Assembly (NCBI RefSeq): GCF_000379845.1 | Contig: NZ_KB903809.1 | Span: 62,001-126,000 of the forward strand | Reading direction: 5' to 3' | DNA from: Moraxella boevrei DSM 14165 | Lineage (GTDB): Bacteria > Pseudomonadota > Gammaproteobacteria > Pseudomonadales > Moraxellaceae | Length of the DNA stretch: 64,000 nucleotides | Shown here: piece by piece, positions 18,190 through 27,597 of the stretch | Position numbering within the stretch: position 1 is the stretch's first letter | Layout of the letters: each line of letters begins with the position of its first letter | The notes under the pieces: model-generated | What the model was told of the DNA's origin: nothing | Seen by the model: only the letters and a program-made list of their open reading frames with translations | The model's database searches: none | Position numbers and translations under genes: made by a program

Positions 18190-19651
18190 TTGATTTTTGT
18201 TGGGTTTTCTGATTGCCAACGGTAACAATTAAAAAGTTATCAGGTTTAACCAGTTCTCGGTAACTTTTATTAACGTCATTTAATGTCGCATTATCAATGC
18301 GTTGATGATATTCACTCAAATAACTATCAGGCAAACCATAAAATCCCATCATACCAAGCGTGCTGTTAATACTGCTATTACTGCTAAAACTTAGCGGAAA
18401 GCTATTTTTTAGGCTATCTTTGGTTAAAGTGAGTTCGTCTTGGGTAACACCATTATCTATTGCCTCTTTTAGGATAATTAAAGTTTGCTTAACTGCTTCA
18501 TCGGCTTTGTCATTACTGGTTGATAGGCTGATTTCATAGCTACCTTGGGCTTGCATTGGGGTAGCACTGCTATAGATACCGTAAGTCAAGCCACGATTTT
18601 TGCGGATTTCACGCATGAGCCGTGCTTGAAAATTACTGCCACCGATAATTTCATCGGCTAAGGCAAAATTGGTCTGTTGTTGTAAAGTTTTGTTGTCTGT
18701 GCCACGTTTTAAACCAACTTGTCCCATGCTAATACTGGTTTGCGAACTGTCAAAGGGAATATGTACCGTTTTGCTTTGGCTGAGCGGTGTTACATTGGGC
18801 AAAGTTGGGGATTTGTTGCCTTGTGGGAGAGATTTTGTTAATAGGTTACTGATTTTTTTGGCTTTTTCTAGGCTAATATTGCCTGTAATTGCAATATTTA
18901 AATTTTTATTGACCAAAAATTGTTTGGCGAATTGTGCCAAATCATCTCGTTCAATGTTGGCAATACTTTGTTCTGTACCGATGGTTGGGTGAGCATATGG
19001 ATGATTACCGTATAACTCTTGGTCAAATCTTAGGCTGGCAATCGCACTTGGGTTTTCTTGGTTTTCACGAATGGCGGATAAATATTGGGCTTTAGTCCGT
19101 TGTAAACTTTCATGGGGAAAAGTTGGTTCACTGATAATCTCTTTCATCAAATCAACCGCAGGGGTCAAATGGTTATTATCGGACAAGCTGCGTAAACTCA
19201 CGATAAACATGTCTTTATAAGCATGACTCGATAGGTTCACCCCCAGTTGCTCGGATTTTTCTGCGACTTGGTTTTCGCTCTGTTCACTCGTCCCTTTTTT
19301 GAGCATACTTGCGGTAAGGCTGGCGATGCCAAAACCGCCTTGTTTTATCTGCTCATCATACGCCGAGCCTGCTTTAAAATACAATGCAATATCCACGATT
19401 GGCAAATTTGGCGTTTGTACCAAGGCGACAGGCACGCCGTTATCGGTATTAAAATGTTGAATATTGGGCAGATTAACATGAAGTTTGCTTTCGTTTTTTA
19501 GGCTATCAAGATTTGCTAATGCGATAATCGGAGCGGTTGGGTCAAGCTCGCCAGTCGCATGACTGTCAGCGTGGCTTGTGATGCTCATTAGACTTAACAT
19601 GACAATGAGTGGCTTTTTTAATTGTTGTTTTTTAAAGAAGGGTGATTTCAT
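18167..19651 (-). CDS. M16 family peptidase homologue lacking the zinc motif
   Basis: A 494-residue exported M16 (pitrilysin/insulinase superfamily) protein with a signal peptide ('IVMLSLMSITSHA'). It has the two-domain M16B layout, with the late motifs 'RLMREIRKNRGLTYGIYS' and 'SYEISLSTSNDKADEA'. At the place of the HxxEH zinc site it reads 'GFGIASLTASML', so it should be catalytically inactive. It is the second gene after the active M16 partner (51-bp gap), and the two are probably subunits, as in mitochondrial MPP or bacterial paired M16B proteins. It overlaps the convergent lipoprotein gene by 23 bp. Confidence 0.88.
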   Translation of the reverse strand: MKSPFFKKQQLKKPLIVMLSLMSITSHADSHATGELDPTAPIIALANLDSLKNESKLHVNLPNIQHFNTDNGVPVALVQTPNLPIVDIALYFKAGSAYDEQIKQGGFGIASLTASMLKKGTSEQSENQVAEKSEQLGVNLSSHAYKDMFIVSLRSLSDNNHLTPAVDLMKEIISEPTFPHESLQRTKAQYLSAIRENQENPSAIASLRFDQELYGNHPYAHPTIGTEQSIANIERDDLAQFAKQFLVNKNLNIAITGNISLEKAKKISNLLTKSLPQGNKSPTLPNVTPLSQSKTVHIPFDSSQTSISMGQVGLKRGTDNKTLQQQTNFALADEIIGGSNFQARLMREIRKNRGLTYGIYSSATPMQAQGSYEISLSTSNDKADEAVKQTLIILKEAIDNGVTQDELTLTKDSLKNSFPLSFSSNSSINSTLGMMGFYGLPDSYLSEYHQRIDNATLNDVNKSYRELVKPDNFLIVTVGNQKTQQKSTNQPSSK

Positions 19652-19702
19652 GTAATTTTCCTAAAAGTTTTATGTAAATTTTTTTTATAAAAATAAGTCA
19701 AT

Positions 19703-21175
19703 TTATGGGGCTTTTTTAACCACTTTTAACACGGTTAAATTATCATTGGTCAAATACTGTTTGGCAACTTGTTGAAGTTGTGTTTGATTAATTTTGTCAA
19801 AAATTGTCGGTAATTCATAAATCATGCGGTCGTCCAAACCGATGCCGTTTAAGCTACCAATCATTTGGGCTTGTCCTTGTACGCTGTCTTGGCTAAAAAT
19901 TAGCCCTGTCATGGTGGCGGTTTTTGCACGTTGTAATTCGCTGTCCAAAATCGCTTCGGTTTTTAATGTTTCAATTTCATTGATAATTGCTTGTTTGGCT
20001 TGTTCCAAACTCACGCCGTCTCTTGGTGTGGCTTGTATCATGAGCAAATCATCGCCACGTTCAAAAGCACTATAACCGCTTGAAACACTTGTCAAAAGCT
20101 GTTGTTCACGCACCAAGTTTTTTTCTAAGCGTGCAGACAAGCCACCGTCCAACACTTGTGATAATAATGCCAAGGTATAGGCAGTTATAGGATTTTTTGC
20201 GGTGGTTAATGTTGGCAAATTATACGCCATGAGTAGGCTTGGATTTTGCACAGGCAATTCGGCGGTGTGTTCTTGATAACCACGAAAGGCTTTTTGGGCA
20301 ACGCTTGGACGGCTCGGCAATTGGCTTGGCTTTTTATCACCAAAGTATTTTTTCACTTGAGCCAACGCATCAGCAGGCTTGACATCACCGACAATTACAA
20401 TTGTGGCGTTGTTCGGGGCGTACCACGTTTTGTACCATTTTTTTAAATCTTGAAGTTTAATCGCTTGAATTTCTGCCATTGGACCAATCACAGGCTTGCC
20501 TTTTGGGCTGTCAGGATAGGTCATTTTATTAAATTGTTCAAATGCCAATGCTTGGGGATTGTCATCGGTGCGTTGACGGCGTTCTTCCATTACCACAAGG
20601 CGTTCGCTGTCAAAATCGGCTTGTTTTAATTGCAAATTGGTCATACGGTCAGCTTCTAATTCTAAAGCTAAATTTAACCGATTAGCAGGAAATACTTCAT
20701 AATAGGCGGTATAGTCATAGCTAGTAAAGGCATTATTTACCCCACCAAATTTGGCAACTAATTGCTCAAAATCATTAGAAGAGACTTTATTCGTGCCTTT
20801 AAACATCATGTGTTCGAGCAAGTGCGATATTCCACCCAAATTTTGGGGTTCATCGTTTGCTCCCACGTTGTACCACACTTGGCTAGTCACAATCGGCGAA
20901 CGGTGGTCTTCTTTGATAATCACTTTTAAACCATTGTCTAGGCGGTATTCATGCCGATTTGCTAAAACTTGTTTGCTATCTAAGGCTAACTTATTTGTTG
21001 AAAGATTTGCTAACTTTTGTTGATTAATTGATGTTTGGTCAATATTTTTTGTGGCTAAACCATTGCTTTTTGGACTTAAAGTGCTACAAGCGGTTAAACT
21101 TGCTAGCATCATGCTAAGGAATAAAAGTTGTGGTTTTTTGCCAAAAAGGTAAAAATTTTTCATAAAATGTTTCAT
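19703..21175 (-). CDS. M16 family zinc metallopeptidase, lipoprotein type
   Basis: A 490-residue M16B peptidase with an intact zinc motif 'HLLEH' (H118, E121, H122) and a third ligand near E197/E198 in 'VVMEERR'. The N-terminus has a lipobox 'SLTAC' (C30), predicting a membrane-anchored periplasmic enzyme. 'SQVWYNVGANDEP' and 'FTSYDYTAYYEVFP' are typical. Several in-frame ATGs lie at the start (M1, M5); I keep 21175, but the third is possible. It leads a two-gene unit with the zinc-less homologue. The natural substrate is unknown. Confidence 0.92.
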   Translation of the reverse strand: MKHFMKNFYLFGKKPQLLFLSMMLASLTACSTLSPKSNGLATKNIDQTSINQQKLANLSTNKLALDSKQVLANRHEYRLDNGLKVIIKEDHRSPIVTSQVWYNVGANDEPQNLGGISHLLEHMMFKGTNKVSSNDFEQLVAKFGGVNNAFTSYDYTAYYEVFPANRLNLALELEADRMTNLQLKQADFDSERLVVMEERRQRTDDNPQALAFEQFNKMTYPDSPKGKPVIGPMAEIQAIKLQDLKKWYKTWYAPNNATIVIVGDVKPADALAQVKKYFGDKKPSQLPSRPSVAQKAFRGYQEHTAELPVQNPSLLMAYNLPTLTTAKNPITAYTLALLSQVLDGGLSARLEKNLVREQQLLTSVSSGYSAFERGDDLLMIQATPRDGVSLEQAKQAIINEIETLKTEAILDSELQRAKTATMTGLIFSQDSVQGQAQMIGSLNGIGLDDRMIYELPTIFDKINQTQLQQVAKQYLTNDNLTVLKVVKKAP

Positions 21176-21389
21176 AAAATTTTGCCAAATTAAAACGGTG
21201 AATAAATTTTTGCTATCATAAAGTATAAACTCACAAATTTCTAGCAGTTTTTTATGTAAAATATCGTTTTTAATATGACAAATCGCTGATAACCATGTAA
21301 AATAGCAATCTTCTAATAGTTATCATTCTAAGGGTTTTGTCAAAACTTTATGAAAATTTTTGACAGCATACTTTAAAAAAAGAATACAA

Positions 21390-22187
21390 ATGCAAAAAAT
21401 TTATATTTTAATCAAAGAGTTGGGTAATATTGAGCAACTATCAGTTAGTGACAGTTTGTCAGATTTATTATGGCGAGAAGAATTGGGACTAACCACGGTA
21501 GATAGTCGTGATATGCGAGTACGAAATCTTGAGTTTAGCTACAGCGTGTATGAAGCTTCACTTGATAAATACCGTAATTTGAGCGAGCTTGCCGAGCTAT
21601 ATCACAAAATGGATACGGCAATTTTGCATTATCAACAGCGGTATTCATTGCCACTGGTGAACTTTATCGTGGGCGATGTTTCTCAAATGTTGCAAGGTTT
21701 TGACAATGATGATACCACGCAGGTGAGCGAGCAAGCGGTGGTGGATATACAGAGCTTGCCCCAGTTGGTGCTACAACGGATTAAGCAATATTTTGTTGCC
21801 CCGTTTTTGATAAAAGATGCCAAACTTAGCGAAGAAAAACACGCTAATATTAAATATGTGGATGATACTGCCGAGTTTCGTGTCGTGTTTACCGTGTTAG
21901 ATGTGGCGTTACCTGATGATAGGGGACAATATCAGCGTCAGCCGTTGACCGTGGATGTGCTTGGGCGGTTTCAAGATAAATTTACTTTTTATTTGGAACA
22001 GGCAAAAACCGACAAAGACCGTTATTTTGGCTATGACAATGCCTTGTATGACAAGCGTCATGCGTATTTAAGCATGATTTTATCACGTTGTAAAGACAAG
22101 CAAGGGCGAGATTTAGCCACGGTTTTAGACCAAATTGGTAAAGAATTTGTCTATGATTTTTGGTTAGATTTAGAAGACTTAGAATAA
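21390..22187 (+). CDS. Conserved-looking hypothetical protein upstream of ftsY
   Basis: A 265-residue soluble, acidic protein with no signal peptide, membrane segment or recognisable catalytic motif. The start is set at the ATG at 21390; an in-frame TTG at 21360 adds ten poorly placed residues. The second half ('DDTAEFRVVFTVLDVALPDD', 'KFTFYLEQAKTDKDRYFGYDN') looks like a compact alpha/beta domain. It lies 49 bp before ftsY on the same strand and may be in its operon. I do not recognise the family. Confidence 0.65.
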   Translation: MQKIYILIKELGNIEQLSVSDSLSDLLWREELGLTTVDSRDMRVRNLEFSYSVYEASLDKYRNLSELAELYHKMDTAILHYQQRYSLPLVNFIVGDVSQMLQGFDNDDTTQVSEQAVVDIQSLPQLVLQRIKQYFVAPFLIKDAKLSEEKHANIKYVDDTAEFRVVFTVLDVALPDDRGQYQRQPLTVDVLGRFQDKFTFYLEQAKTDKDRYFGYDNALYDKRHAYLSMILSRCKDKQGRDLATVLDQIGKEFVYDFWLDLEDLE

Positions 22188-22236
22188 GTGGCTTTTTAAG
22201 CATGTTTAATAAATTTTTAAATAATAAGGTAATCTG

Positions 22237-23196
22237 ATGAATACAACTGAACAACAAGAGCAAAAAGGCGGTTGGTTTTCCCGTATGAAACAAGGGCTGT
22301 CAAAGTCCAGTAAAAACTTCACTGAAGGTTTAACCAATATTTTAATCGGTGGTAAAGAAATTGATGATGAGCTGTTAGAGGAAGTGGAAGACCAATTACT
22401 TGTCGCTGACATCGGCGTGAACGCCACCAATCGCATTATCAAAAACTTGACCGAAGCCACCGCACGGGGCGACTTGATTTATTCGCATTCACTGTACAAA
22501 GCCTTGCAAAAAGAATTATCCGATATTTTAACGCCAAAAGTTAAACCTTTAGACATTGATACGACTAAAAAACCGTTTGTGATTTTAATGGTTGGCGTAA
22601 ATGGTGTAGGCAAAACCACAACGATTGGTAAACTTGCCAAAAAATTACAAAATGAAGGCAAATCTGTCATGCTTGCCGCAGGTGATACCTTCCGTGCTGC
22701 TGCCACCGAGCAGTTACAAGTCTGGGGTGAGCGTAATAACATTCCTGTGGTCGCCCAAGGTCACGGCTCGGACAGTGCATCAGTGATTTTTGACGCCATG
22801 CAATCGGCAAAGGCTCGTGGCATTGATGTGTTAATCGCTGACACTGCAGGGCGTTTGCAAAATAAAACCAATCTTATGGAAGAGCTAAAAAAGGTCATTC
22901 GTGTCATGCAAAAAGCTGACCCGACTGCTCCGCACGAAGCGATGATTGTGCTAGACGCTGGCACAGGGCAAAACGCCATTAATCAAGTGGAAATCTTTAA
23001 CGAAGCTGTACCGCTAACAGGCGTAACCATCACCAAACTAGACGGTACGGCAAAAGGTGGCGTGGTCTTTAACATTGCTGAAAACACGGATGTGCCAATT
23101 CGCTTTATCGGCGTGGGTGAAAAAATTGATGATTTGCGACCATTCGCCCCTGATGATTTTGTCAAAGCATTGTTTGAAAAAGACGATGATAAATGA
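22237..23196 (+). CDS. ftsY: Signal recognition particle receptor FtsY
   Basis: FtsY is the membrane-associated GTPase that docks SRP-ribosome complexes at SecYEG for co-translational insertion of membrane proteins. The NG domain is complete: P-loop 'GVNGVGKT' (120-127), 'DTFRAAATEQL', 'ADTAGRLQNK', 'TKLDGTAKGG' and 'GVGEKIDDLRPF'. The acidic A domain of E. coli FtsY is absent; only about 20 residues precede the lipid-binding amphipathic helix 'WFSRMKQGLSKSS'. The stop overlaps the ogt start by 4 bases (ATGA), indicating translational coupling. Confidence 0.97.
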   Translation: MNTTEQQEQKGGWFSRMKQGLSKSSKNFTEGLTNILIGGKEIDDELLEEVEDQLLVADIGVNATNRIIKNLTEATARGDLIYSHSLYKALQKELSDILTPKVKPLDIDTTKKPFVILMVGVNGVGKTTTIGKLAKKLQNEGKSVMLAAGDTFRAAATEQLQVWGERNNIPVVAQGHGSDSASVIFDAMQSAKARGIDVLIADTAGRLQNKTNLMEELKKVIRVMQKADPTAPHEAMIVLDAGTGQNAINQVEIFNEAVPLTGVTITKLDGTAKGGVVFNIAENTDVPIRFIGVGEKIDDLRPFAPDDFVKALFEKDDDK

Positions 23197-23720
23197 TATC
23201 AACTACTTACATTTATCGCACTGATTTACCGATGATGACGCTTGTGGTAAATAATGGCAAGCTCATTGCCCTTGATTGGTTTACTCAAAAAACCGAACGA
23301 ATTTTGGGTAAATTACAAGCACAAGCGGATTTTGTTGATATTGATACTTTAAAAGATGATAAATCAGAGGATTTAGACAAAGTCATTTTATTAAAGATCG
23401 TCAATGAGTTAGATGAATATTTCAGCGGTACACGCACCGAGTTTGATGTACCGCTCGATATTTCACAAGGCACAAGTTTTCAACAAAAAGTGTGGCTTGA
23501 ACTGTTAAAAATCCCTTATGGCACAACGATTAGTTATGCAAAACTTGCCAAAAACATCGGCAAACCGACCGCTTTTCGGGCGGTCGCCAACGCCAACGGA
23601 CGAAATCCAATTAGCCTAATCATTCCCTGCCATCGTGTAATAGCGAGCGATGGCGGACTTGGTGGTTATACAGGCGGATTAGAGATTAAGCGGATTTTAT
23701 TGGATTTAGAAAGCCGTTAA
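23193..23720 (+). CDS. ogt: Methylated-DNA-protein cysteine methyltransferase
   Basis: A suicide repair protein that removes alkyl groups from O6-methylguanine in DNA. The active-site motif 'IIPCHRVI' places the acceptor at C146; the DNA-binding helix and arginine finger region 'AFRAVANANGRNP' and the end 'GGYTGGLEIKRILL' are typical. Length (175 aa) fits Ogt rather than the longer Ada. The start codon overlaps the ftsY stop (ATGA), so it is translated from the same message. No Ada-type regulatory domain is present. Confidence 0.94.
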   Translation: MISTTYIYRTDLPMMTLVVNNGKLIALDWFTQKTERILGKLQAQADFVDIDTLKDDKSEDLDKVILLKIVNELDEYFSGTRTEFDVPLDISQGTSFQQKVWLELLKIPYGTTISYAKLAKNIGKPTAFRAVANANGRNPISLIIPCHRVIASDGGLGGYTGGLEIKRILLDLESR

Positions 23721-23756
23721 TTGTCAATCATGATTAAATAGTTTGTTGAATAAGTT

Positions 23757-26369
23757 TTATCCTTTAGCATCGTTATCTTTTTCTGCCCAATTTTCTAGTC
23801 GTTTGGCAATTTGCCGATATAGGGTGTTTTTTTGATAATTGCCTTTTTTGTTGAGAGTATCAATTGGCATTCCTGTCAATAACTGCAAGACCTCATTGAC
23901 GTGTTCCACCGCATAGATAAAGAATTGTTTTTGTGCAACTTTTTCAATGATATCTTGGCGAAGCATGAGTTGATTTAAGTTGGCTTTTGGCATAATGACA
24001 CCTTGATTGCCTGTCAAGCCCTTTTCCAAACACGCATCAAAAAAACCTGCGATTTTGGCATTGATACCGCCAACTGCTTGCACTTGCCCAAATTGGTTCA
24101 TTGAGCCTGTTACCGCCAAATGCTGAAAAATCGGCACTTTGGCAAGGGCAGATAGTAAGGCACAAGTTTCGGCAACGGTGGCACTGTCGCCATCAATGCC
24201 ACCATAACTTTGCTCAAAAGCGAGTGAGGCGGTAAAATTTAAGGCATAATCATCGGCAAATAAGCCACGCAAATAACTGCTCATAATTAGCACACCTTTG
24301 GCATGAATTGCCCCACCTAAATCCACATCTCGCTCAATGTCCAAAATATCGCCGTCACCTGCACTATAATGCACGTTAGCTGTTAAGCGAGCAGGCATTC
24401 CAAACTCGCTATCTGCGTAACTAATGACGGTCAAGGCGTTGATTTGTCCAACCGCTTCGCCTGTGGTGCTGATAAGCTGTTGTCCTTTTTCCAGTTCTTG
24501 CCAAAATAATTGGCGTAGATACCCTGAACGATATTGCATATCGGCAATCGCTTGGCGGACGTGTTCGGCGGTTACTTTTGCTTCAGTTTTTTTGCTTAAA
24601 TGATTATGCTTATTTAATATTTTAAAATTTTTGGTTTGGGCTTGGCGATTGCTTTCTAACAATAATTGTACCAAACGGTTGCTCTGTAGGCTAAGTTCGG
24701 TTTGGTCTTCTGCCTGCTCACTCAAATAATCTAACAAAGTCGCCAACGCTGTATTATCAAAGGTTGATAGCTGATATTTATCAATCATATCCGCCATTTT
24801 TGCGACCAATGCCAATTCATTGTCAGGCGTGCGAGCAATTGTGTCTTGAAAATCGGCCCGGATTCTAAATACCGTATTAAATTCAGGCTCAAATTCTAAC
24901 AAATCATAGTACAAATCAGGCTCACCGAGCAAAATCACTTTGACATCTAGCGGAATGGTTTGTGGTTCTAGGCTGATTGAACCTGTCAAAGTCAACATTT
25001 GTTCAAGACTTGACATCTTGATTTGTCGAATTTGTAACGCACGTTTTAACCCTTGCCAAGCATACGGATATTCTAGTAAACTACTGGCTTCTAGTAGCAA
25101 ATAACCGCCATTGGCACGGTGGAGCGACCCTGCACGAATGAGACTCACATCAGTAGACACCGTCCCCATATGTGTGATTTGTTCCACATGACCGAGCAAA
25201 TTTAAATGGGTTGGCAAATCTTCAAACACAATCGGAACGTGCTGTGTCGGGTCGTGGCACACCATAACATTGACAAAATAACGGGCAGGCACAGGCGAAA
25301 AATGACTGGGCAAAAACTCATCATCATCTTCATTAACAATCCGCTCCACGTTTTTTAGCATATCGTCAAAAATCGCTTGCAAATAGTCCAAAACTTTGGG
25401 CGATTTGGCATATTTTTGTTGTAATGGGGCAAATAATGGCGTTAATGCACGTTTGGCAAGCGAGTGGTGTAGGGCTTGCAAAGTTTGATTGGCTTCATCT
25501 TCAATTTTTTCTAATGCCACGGTTAACAAACTTAAGCGTTTTTGCATATGATTTTTCTGCCAAGATTGTTGCTTTTTTGGCGTGCTAGGATTTGTCAGGT
25601 TATCGGTAGAATGTTGGCTAACATTTTGCGTATTTTTTGCCAAATCTAACCCATGTTTGAGCGATTTTGTGTTTGATAAATTCTCGGTCAAATCTGCCAA
25701 ATTTTCATTCTCATCAACAGGCACAAAAACAGGTTTATTGTCAAACGGTCGTACGCTCAAAGTTAGCGAAAACTGTTTGCCCTCTTCATTTAATGCCAAA
25801 AAAGCCTGTTCTTCTTGTAAACTGATTTGGTTTTTAATGGCTTCTACTTTGGATTGATAATGTTCCGAGCGAAAACGTTGATTTAACAAACGCTTGGCGG
25901 ATAACCATAACTGTTTGATATCATTGGCAAAATCTTGTGCTGTCCCTGTCGGCAACGCCAATGCAATCGGCGAACGGCTATCGGTAAAATGATGCACATA
26001 CACCCAATCAGATGGTAAAGGACGAGTTTTGGCGTATTCCGACAAAAGTTTGGTAATCAGCGTGCGTTTGCCCAAGCCATTCTCACCAGATGCAAAAATA
26101 TGGTAACCGTTCGCATGAATATCCAACGCCGTGCTAATCGCTTGGCAGGCACGCTCTTGTCCTACGCCGAGCATTTCTGCATCGCTTTTATTGCCAAAAA
26201 GCTTTTTCGCCTGTCCGCTATCGGCAGGCAGGTGAGTGGGGTCGCTATGGCGTTTTAATTGGTGAAAATCTAACGCTTGTAAATGGTTGGCTTGAATGTT
26301 TTCACTCAAATTTTGAGTTTTTTTAGTGGATTTAATAAATTTTTGTTCGGTTTTTTTGTGGATATTCAT
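23757..26369 (-). CDS. Lon-family ATP-dependent protease (LonB/YcbZ type)
   Basis: An 870-residue protein with an N-terminal AAA-like region ('GENGLGKRTLITKLL', about 95-110, and 'GGYLLLEASSLL' near 425) and a C-terminal Lon (S16) protease domain. The Ser-Lys dyad is S729 in 'GIDGDSATVA' and K772 in 'GGINAKIAG', 43 residues apart as in Lon. No LAN substrate domain of classical Lon is present, which suggests the YcbZ/LonB-like group with an intervening helical region. Residues about 230-275 are a Ser/Asn/Gln-rich insertion. It is a single gene; its substrates are unknown. Confidence 0.9.
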   Translation of the reverse strand: MNIHKKTEQKFIKSTKKTQNLSENIQANHLQALDFHQLKRHSDPTHLPADSGQAKKLFGNKSDAEMLGVGQERACQAISTALDIHANGYHIFASGENGLGKRTLITKLLSEYAKTRPLPSDWVYVHHFTDSRSPIALALPTGTAQDFANDIKQLWLSAKRLLNQRFRSEHYQSKVEAIKNQISLQEEQAFLALNEEGKQFSLTLSVRPFDNKPVFVPVDENENLADLTENLSNTKSLKHGLDLAKNTQNVSQHSTDNLTNPSTPKKQQSWQKNHMQKRLSLLTVALEKIEDEANQTLQALHHSLAKRALTPLFAPLQQKYAKSPKVLDYLQAIFDDMLKNVERIVNEDDDEFLPSHFSPVPARYFVNVMVCHDPTQHVPIVFEDLPTHLNLLGHVEQITHMGTVSTDVSLIRAGSLHRANGGYLLLEASSLLEYPYAWQGLKRALQIRQIKMSSLEQMLTLTGSISLEPQTIPLDVKVILLGEPDLYYDLLEFEPEFNTVFRIRADFQDTIARTPDNELALVAKMADMIDKYQLSTFDNTALATLLDYLSEQAEDQTELSLQSNRLVQLLLESNRQAQTKNFKILNKHNHLSKKTEAKVTAEHVRQAIADMQYRSGYLRQLFWQELEKGQQLISTTGEAVGQINALTVISYADSEFGMPARLTANVHYSAGDGDILDIERDVDLGGAIHAKGVLIMSSYLRGLFADDYALNFTASLAFEQSYGGIDGDSATVAETCALLSALAKVPIFQHLAVTGSMNQFGQVQAVGGINAKIAGFFDACLEKGLTGNQGVIMPKANLNQLMLRQDIIEKVAQKQFFIYAVEHVNEVLQLLTGMPIDTLNKKGNYQKNTLYRQIAKRLENWAEKDNDAKG

Positions 26370-26800
26370 ATTTTAAGATAATTGGTACTTGATATAAAAA
26401 ATGAGATGAGAAAAATATCGCCTATCATGTGACAATTTTGCAAAAAAATCAATCAAAATTCCAATTTTTTCTTTTTTCAGCCATTTTTGCTAAATTCACT
26501 CATTTTTTCAAGATTTTTTGCCTACAAAACATTACTTAATATATCAAAGCATAACCAAAATGAATTAAAAATTACAAATGAAAAAATATTTTTACACATT
26601 TTTACCAAAATTCGCTAATACACCAACGCAGTTCACAAAATATATCTATTTTGGGTATGAGAAAAAAGGTAATATATGCTTAAGTTCATCGATGAACAAT
26701 AACCGACGCAAATTCAGCAAATTTAATTTGGTTCGTTTAACAACAAACATTGATTTAACTTAACAAAAATATTTAAATTTAATTTAAAAGGAGTCGTATC
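26370..26800. other. AT-rich spacer before the glycine-zipper gene
   Basis: Nothing convincing. A 61-codon plus-strand frame at 26578-26763 has no ribosome-binding site and unremarkable sequence. The last bases carry AAGGAG just before the glycine-zipper ATG, and promoters for the flanking divergent genes must lie here. Confidence 0.55.
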
Positions 26801-27277
26801 ATGACAACTATCGTTGAAGAAAGAGATTTAAACCGTGATCCAATTACTGGTGAGCCTGGTTCACACCCAGTTGGTACTGGTCTAGGGGCAGGTGCTGGTG
26901 TTGCCGCAGGTGCTGCAATCGGTGCAATCGGCGGTCCATTAGGGGCGTTAATCGGTGGTGCAATCGGTGCTGTGGTTGGTGGTCAAGCAGGACACGCTGC
27001 AGGTGAAGCCATCGACCCAACAGGTGAAGATACCTACTGGCGTGAAGGCTACAACTCAGCAACTTACTATAACACAGATTATAGCTATGATCGTGACTAC
27101 CAACCAGCTTATGCCGTTGGTTATGCAAATCGTCACCGTTATGATGCGACCACACGTTTTGAGGATGTGGAAACTGATTTAGAGCGTTCATGGAACGAAG
27201 TAAAAGGTGAATCACGTCTAGCTTGGGCTCAAGCTCGTGAAGCAGCACGTGATGCTTGGTATCGTATCAAAGCCTAA
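26801..27277 (+). CDS. Glycine-zipper stress-type protein
   Basis: A 158-residue protein whose residues 24-70 form a Gly/Ala-rich glycine zipper ('GAGAGVAAGAAIGAIGGPLG'), a segment type that packs membrane-associated helices. The N-terminus ('TIVEERDLNRDPITGEPGSHP') and the tyrosine-rich stretch (about 78-115, many 'Y' and 'YNTDYSYDRDY'-like repeats) are typical of small general-stress proteins in Acinetobacter and Psychrobacter. The C-terminus is a charged amphipathic helix. Strong AAGGAG site before the ATG, own terminator, and codon use that looks highly optimised suggest abundant expression. Exact role unknown. Confidence 0.78.
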   Translation: MTTIVEERDLNRDPITGEPGSHPVGTGLGAGAGVAAGAAIGAIGGPLGALIGGAIGAVVGGQAGHAAGEAIDPTGEDTYWREGYNSATYYNTDYSYDRDYQPAYAVGYANRHRYDATTRFEDVETDLERSWNEVKGESRLAWAQAREAARDAWYRIKA

Positions 27278-27308
27278 GAGTCTAAAATTATTTTTACATA
27301 AATTTTGT

Positions 27309-27338
27309 AAAAGCCAAAGGGAAACTTTTGGCTTTTTT
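27309..27338 (+). terminator. Terminator after the glycine-zipper gene
   Basis: AAAGCCAAA and TTTGGCTTT pair around an AGGGAAACT-type loop, followed by TTTT. It lies 32 bases past the stop. Confidence 0.85.
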
Positions 27339-27597
27339 AATTATTAGTTTTTTATTTTTTATAAATATTTATTAAGCATAAATAATTATCAATCTTTTAT
27401 AGAGAAACATCGTAAAAAAATTATCAAAATTTTACAATTGCCTAAAAAATTATTAATAATTCAAACAATAAAATACTCAACAACTGACGAAAATCTGTTA
27501 TGATAACTCCTATAAATAAGCGTCAATGTATAAAGGCTAACTTTAAACTAACAAGTTTTGTAAAAATTGACCAATCACACAGTCACTGGAGATTTCT
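27339..27597. other. AT-rich spacer upstream of the TetR gene
   Basis: No gene. Holds the TetR promoter region; TATGATAAC near 27499 is a possible -10. A GGAG ribosome-binding site precedes the ATG at 27598. No clear palindromic operator was found. Confidence 0.5.

Noticed and set aside
26578-26763. 61-codon plus-strand frame in the spacer before the glycine-zipper gene
   Set aside because: No ribosome-binding site, AT-driven composition, and no likeness to any family.
26844-27248. 134-codon antisense frame under the glycine-zipper gene
   Set aside because: His/Leu-rich reading produced by the repetitive Gly/Ala and Tyr codons of the real gene on the other strand.
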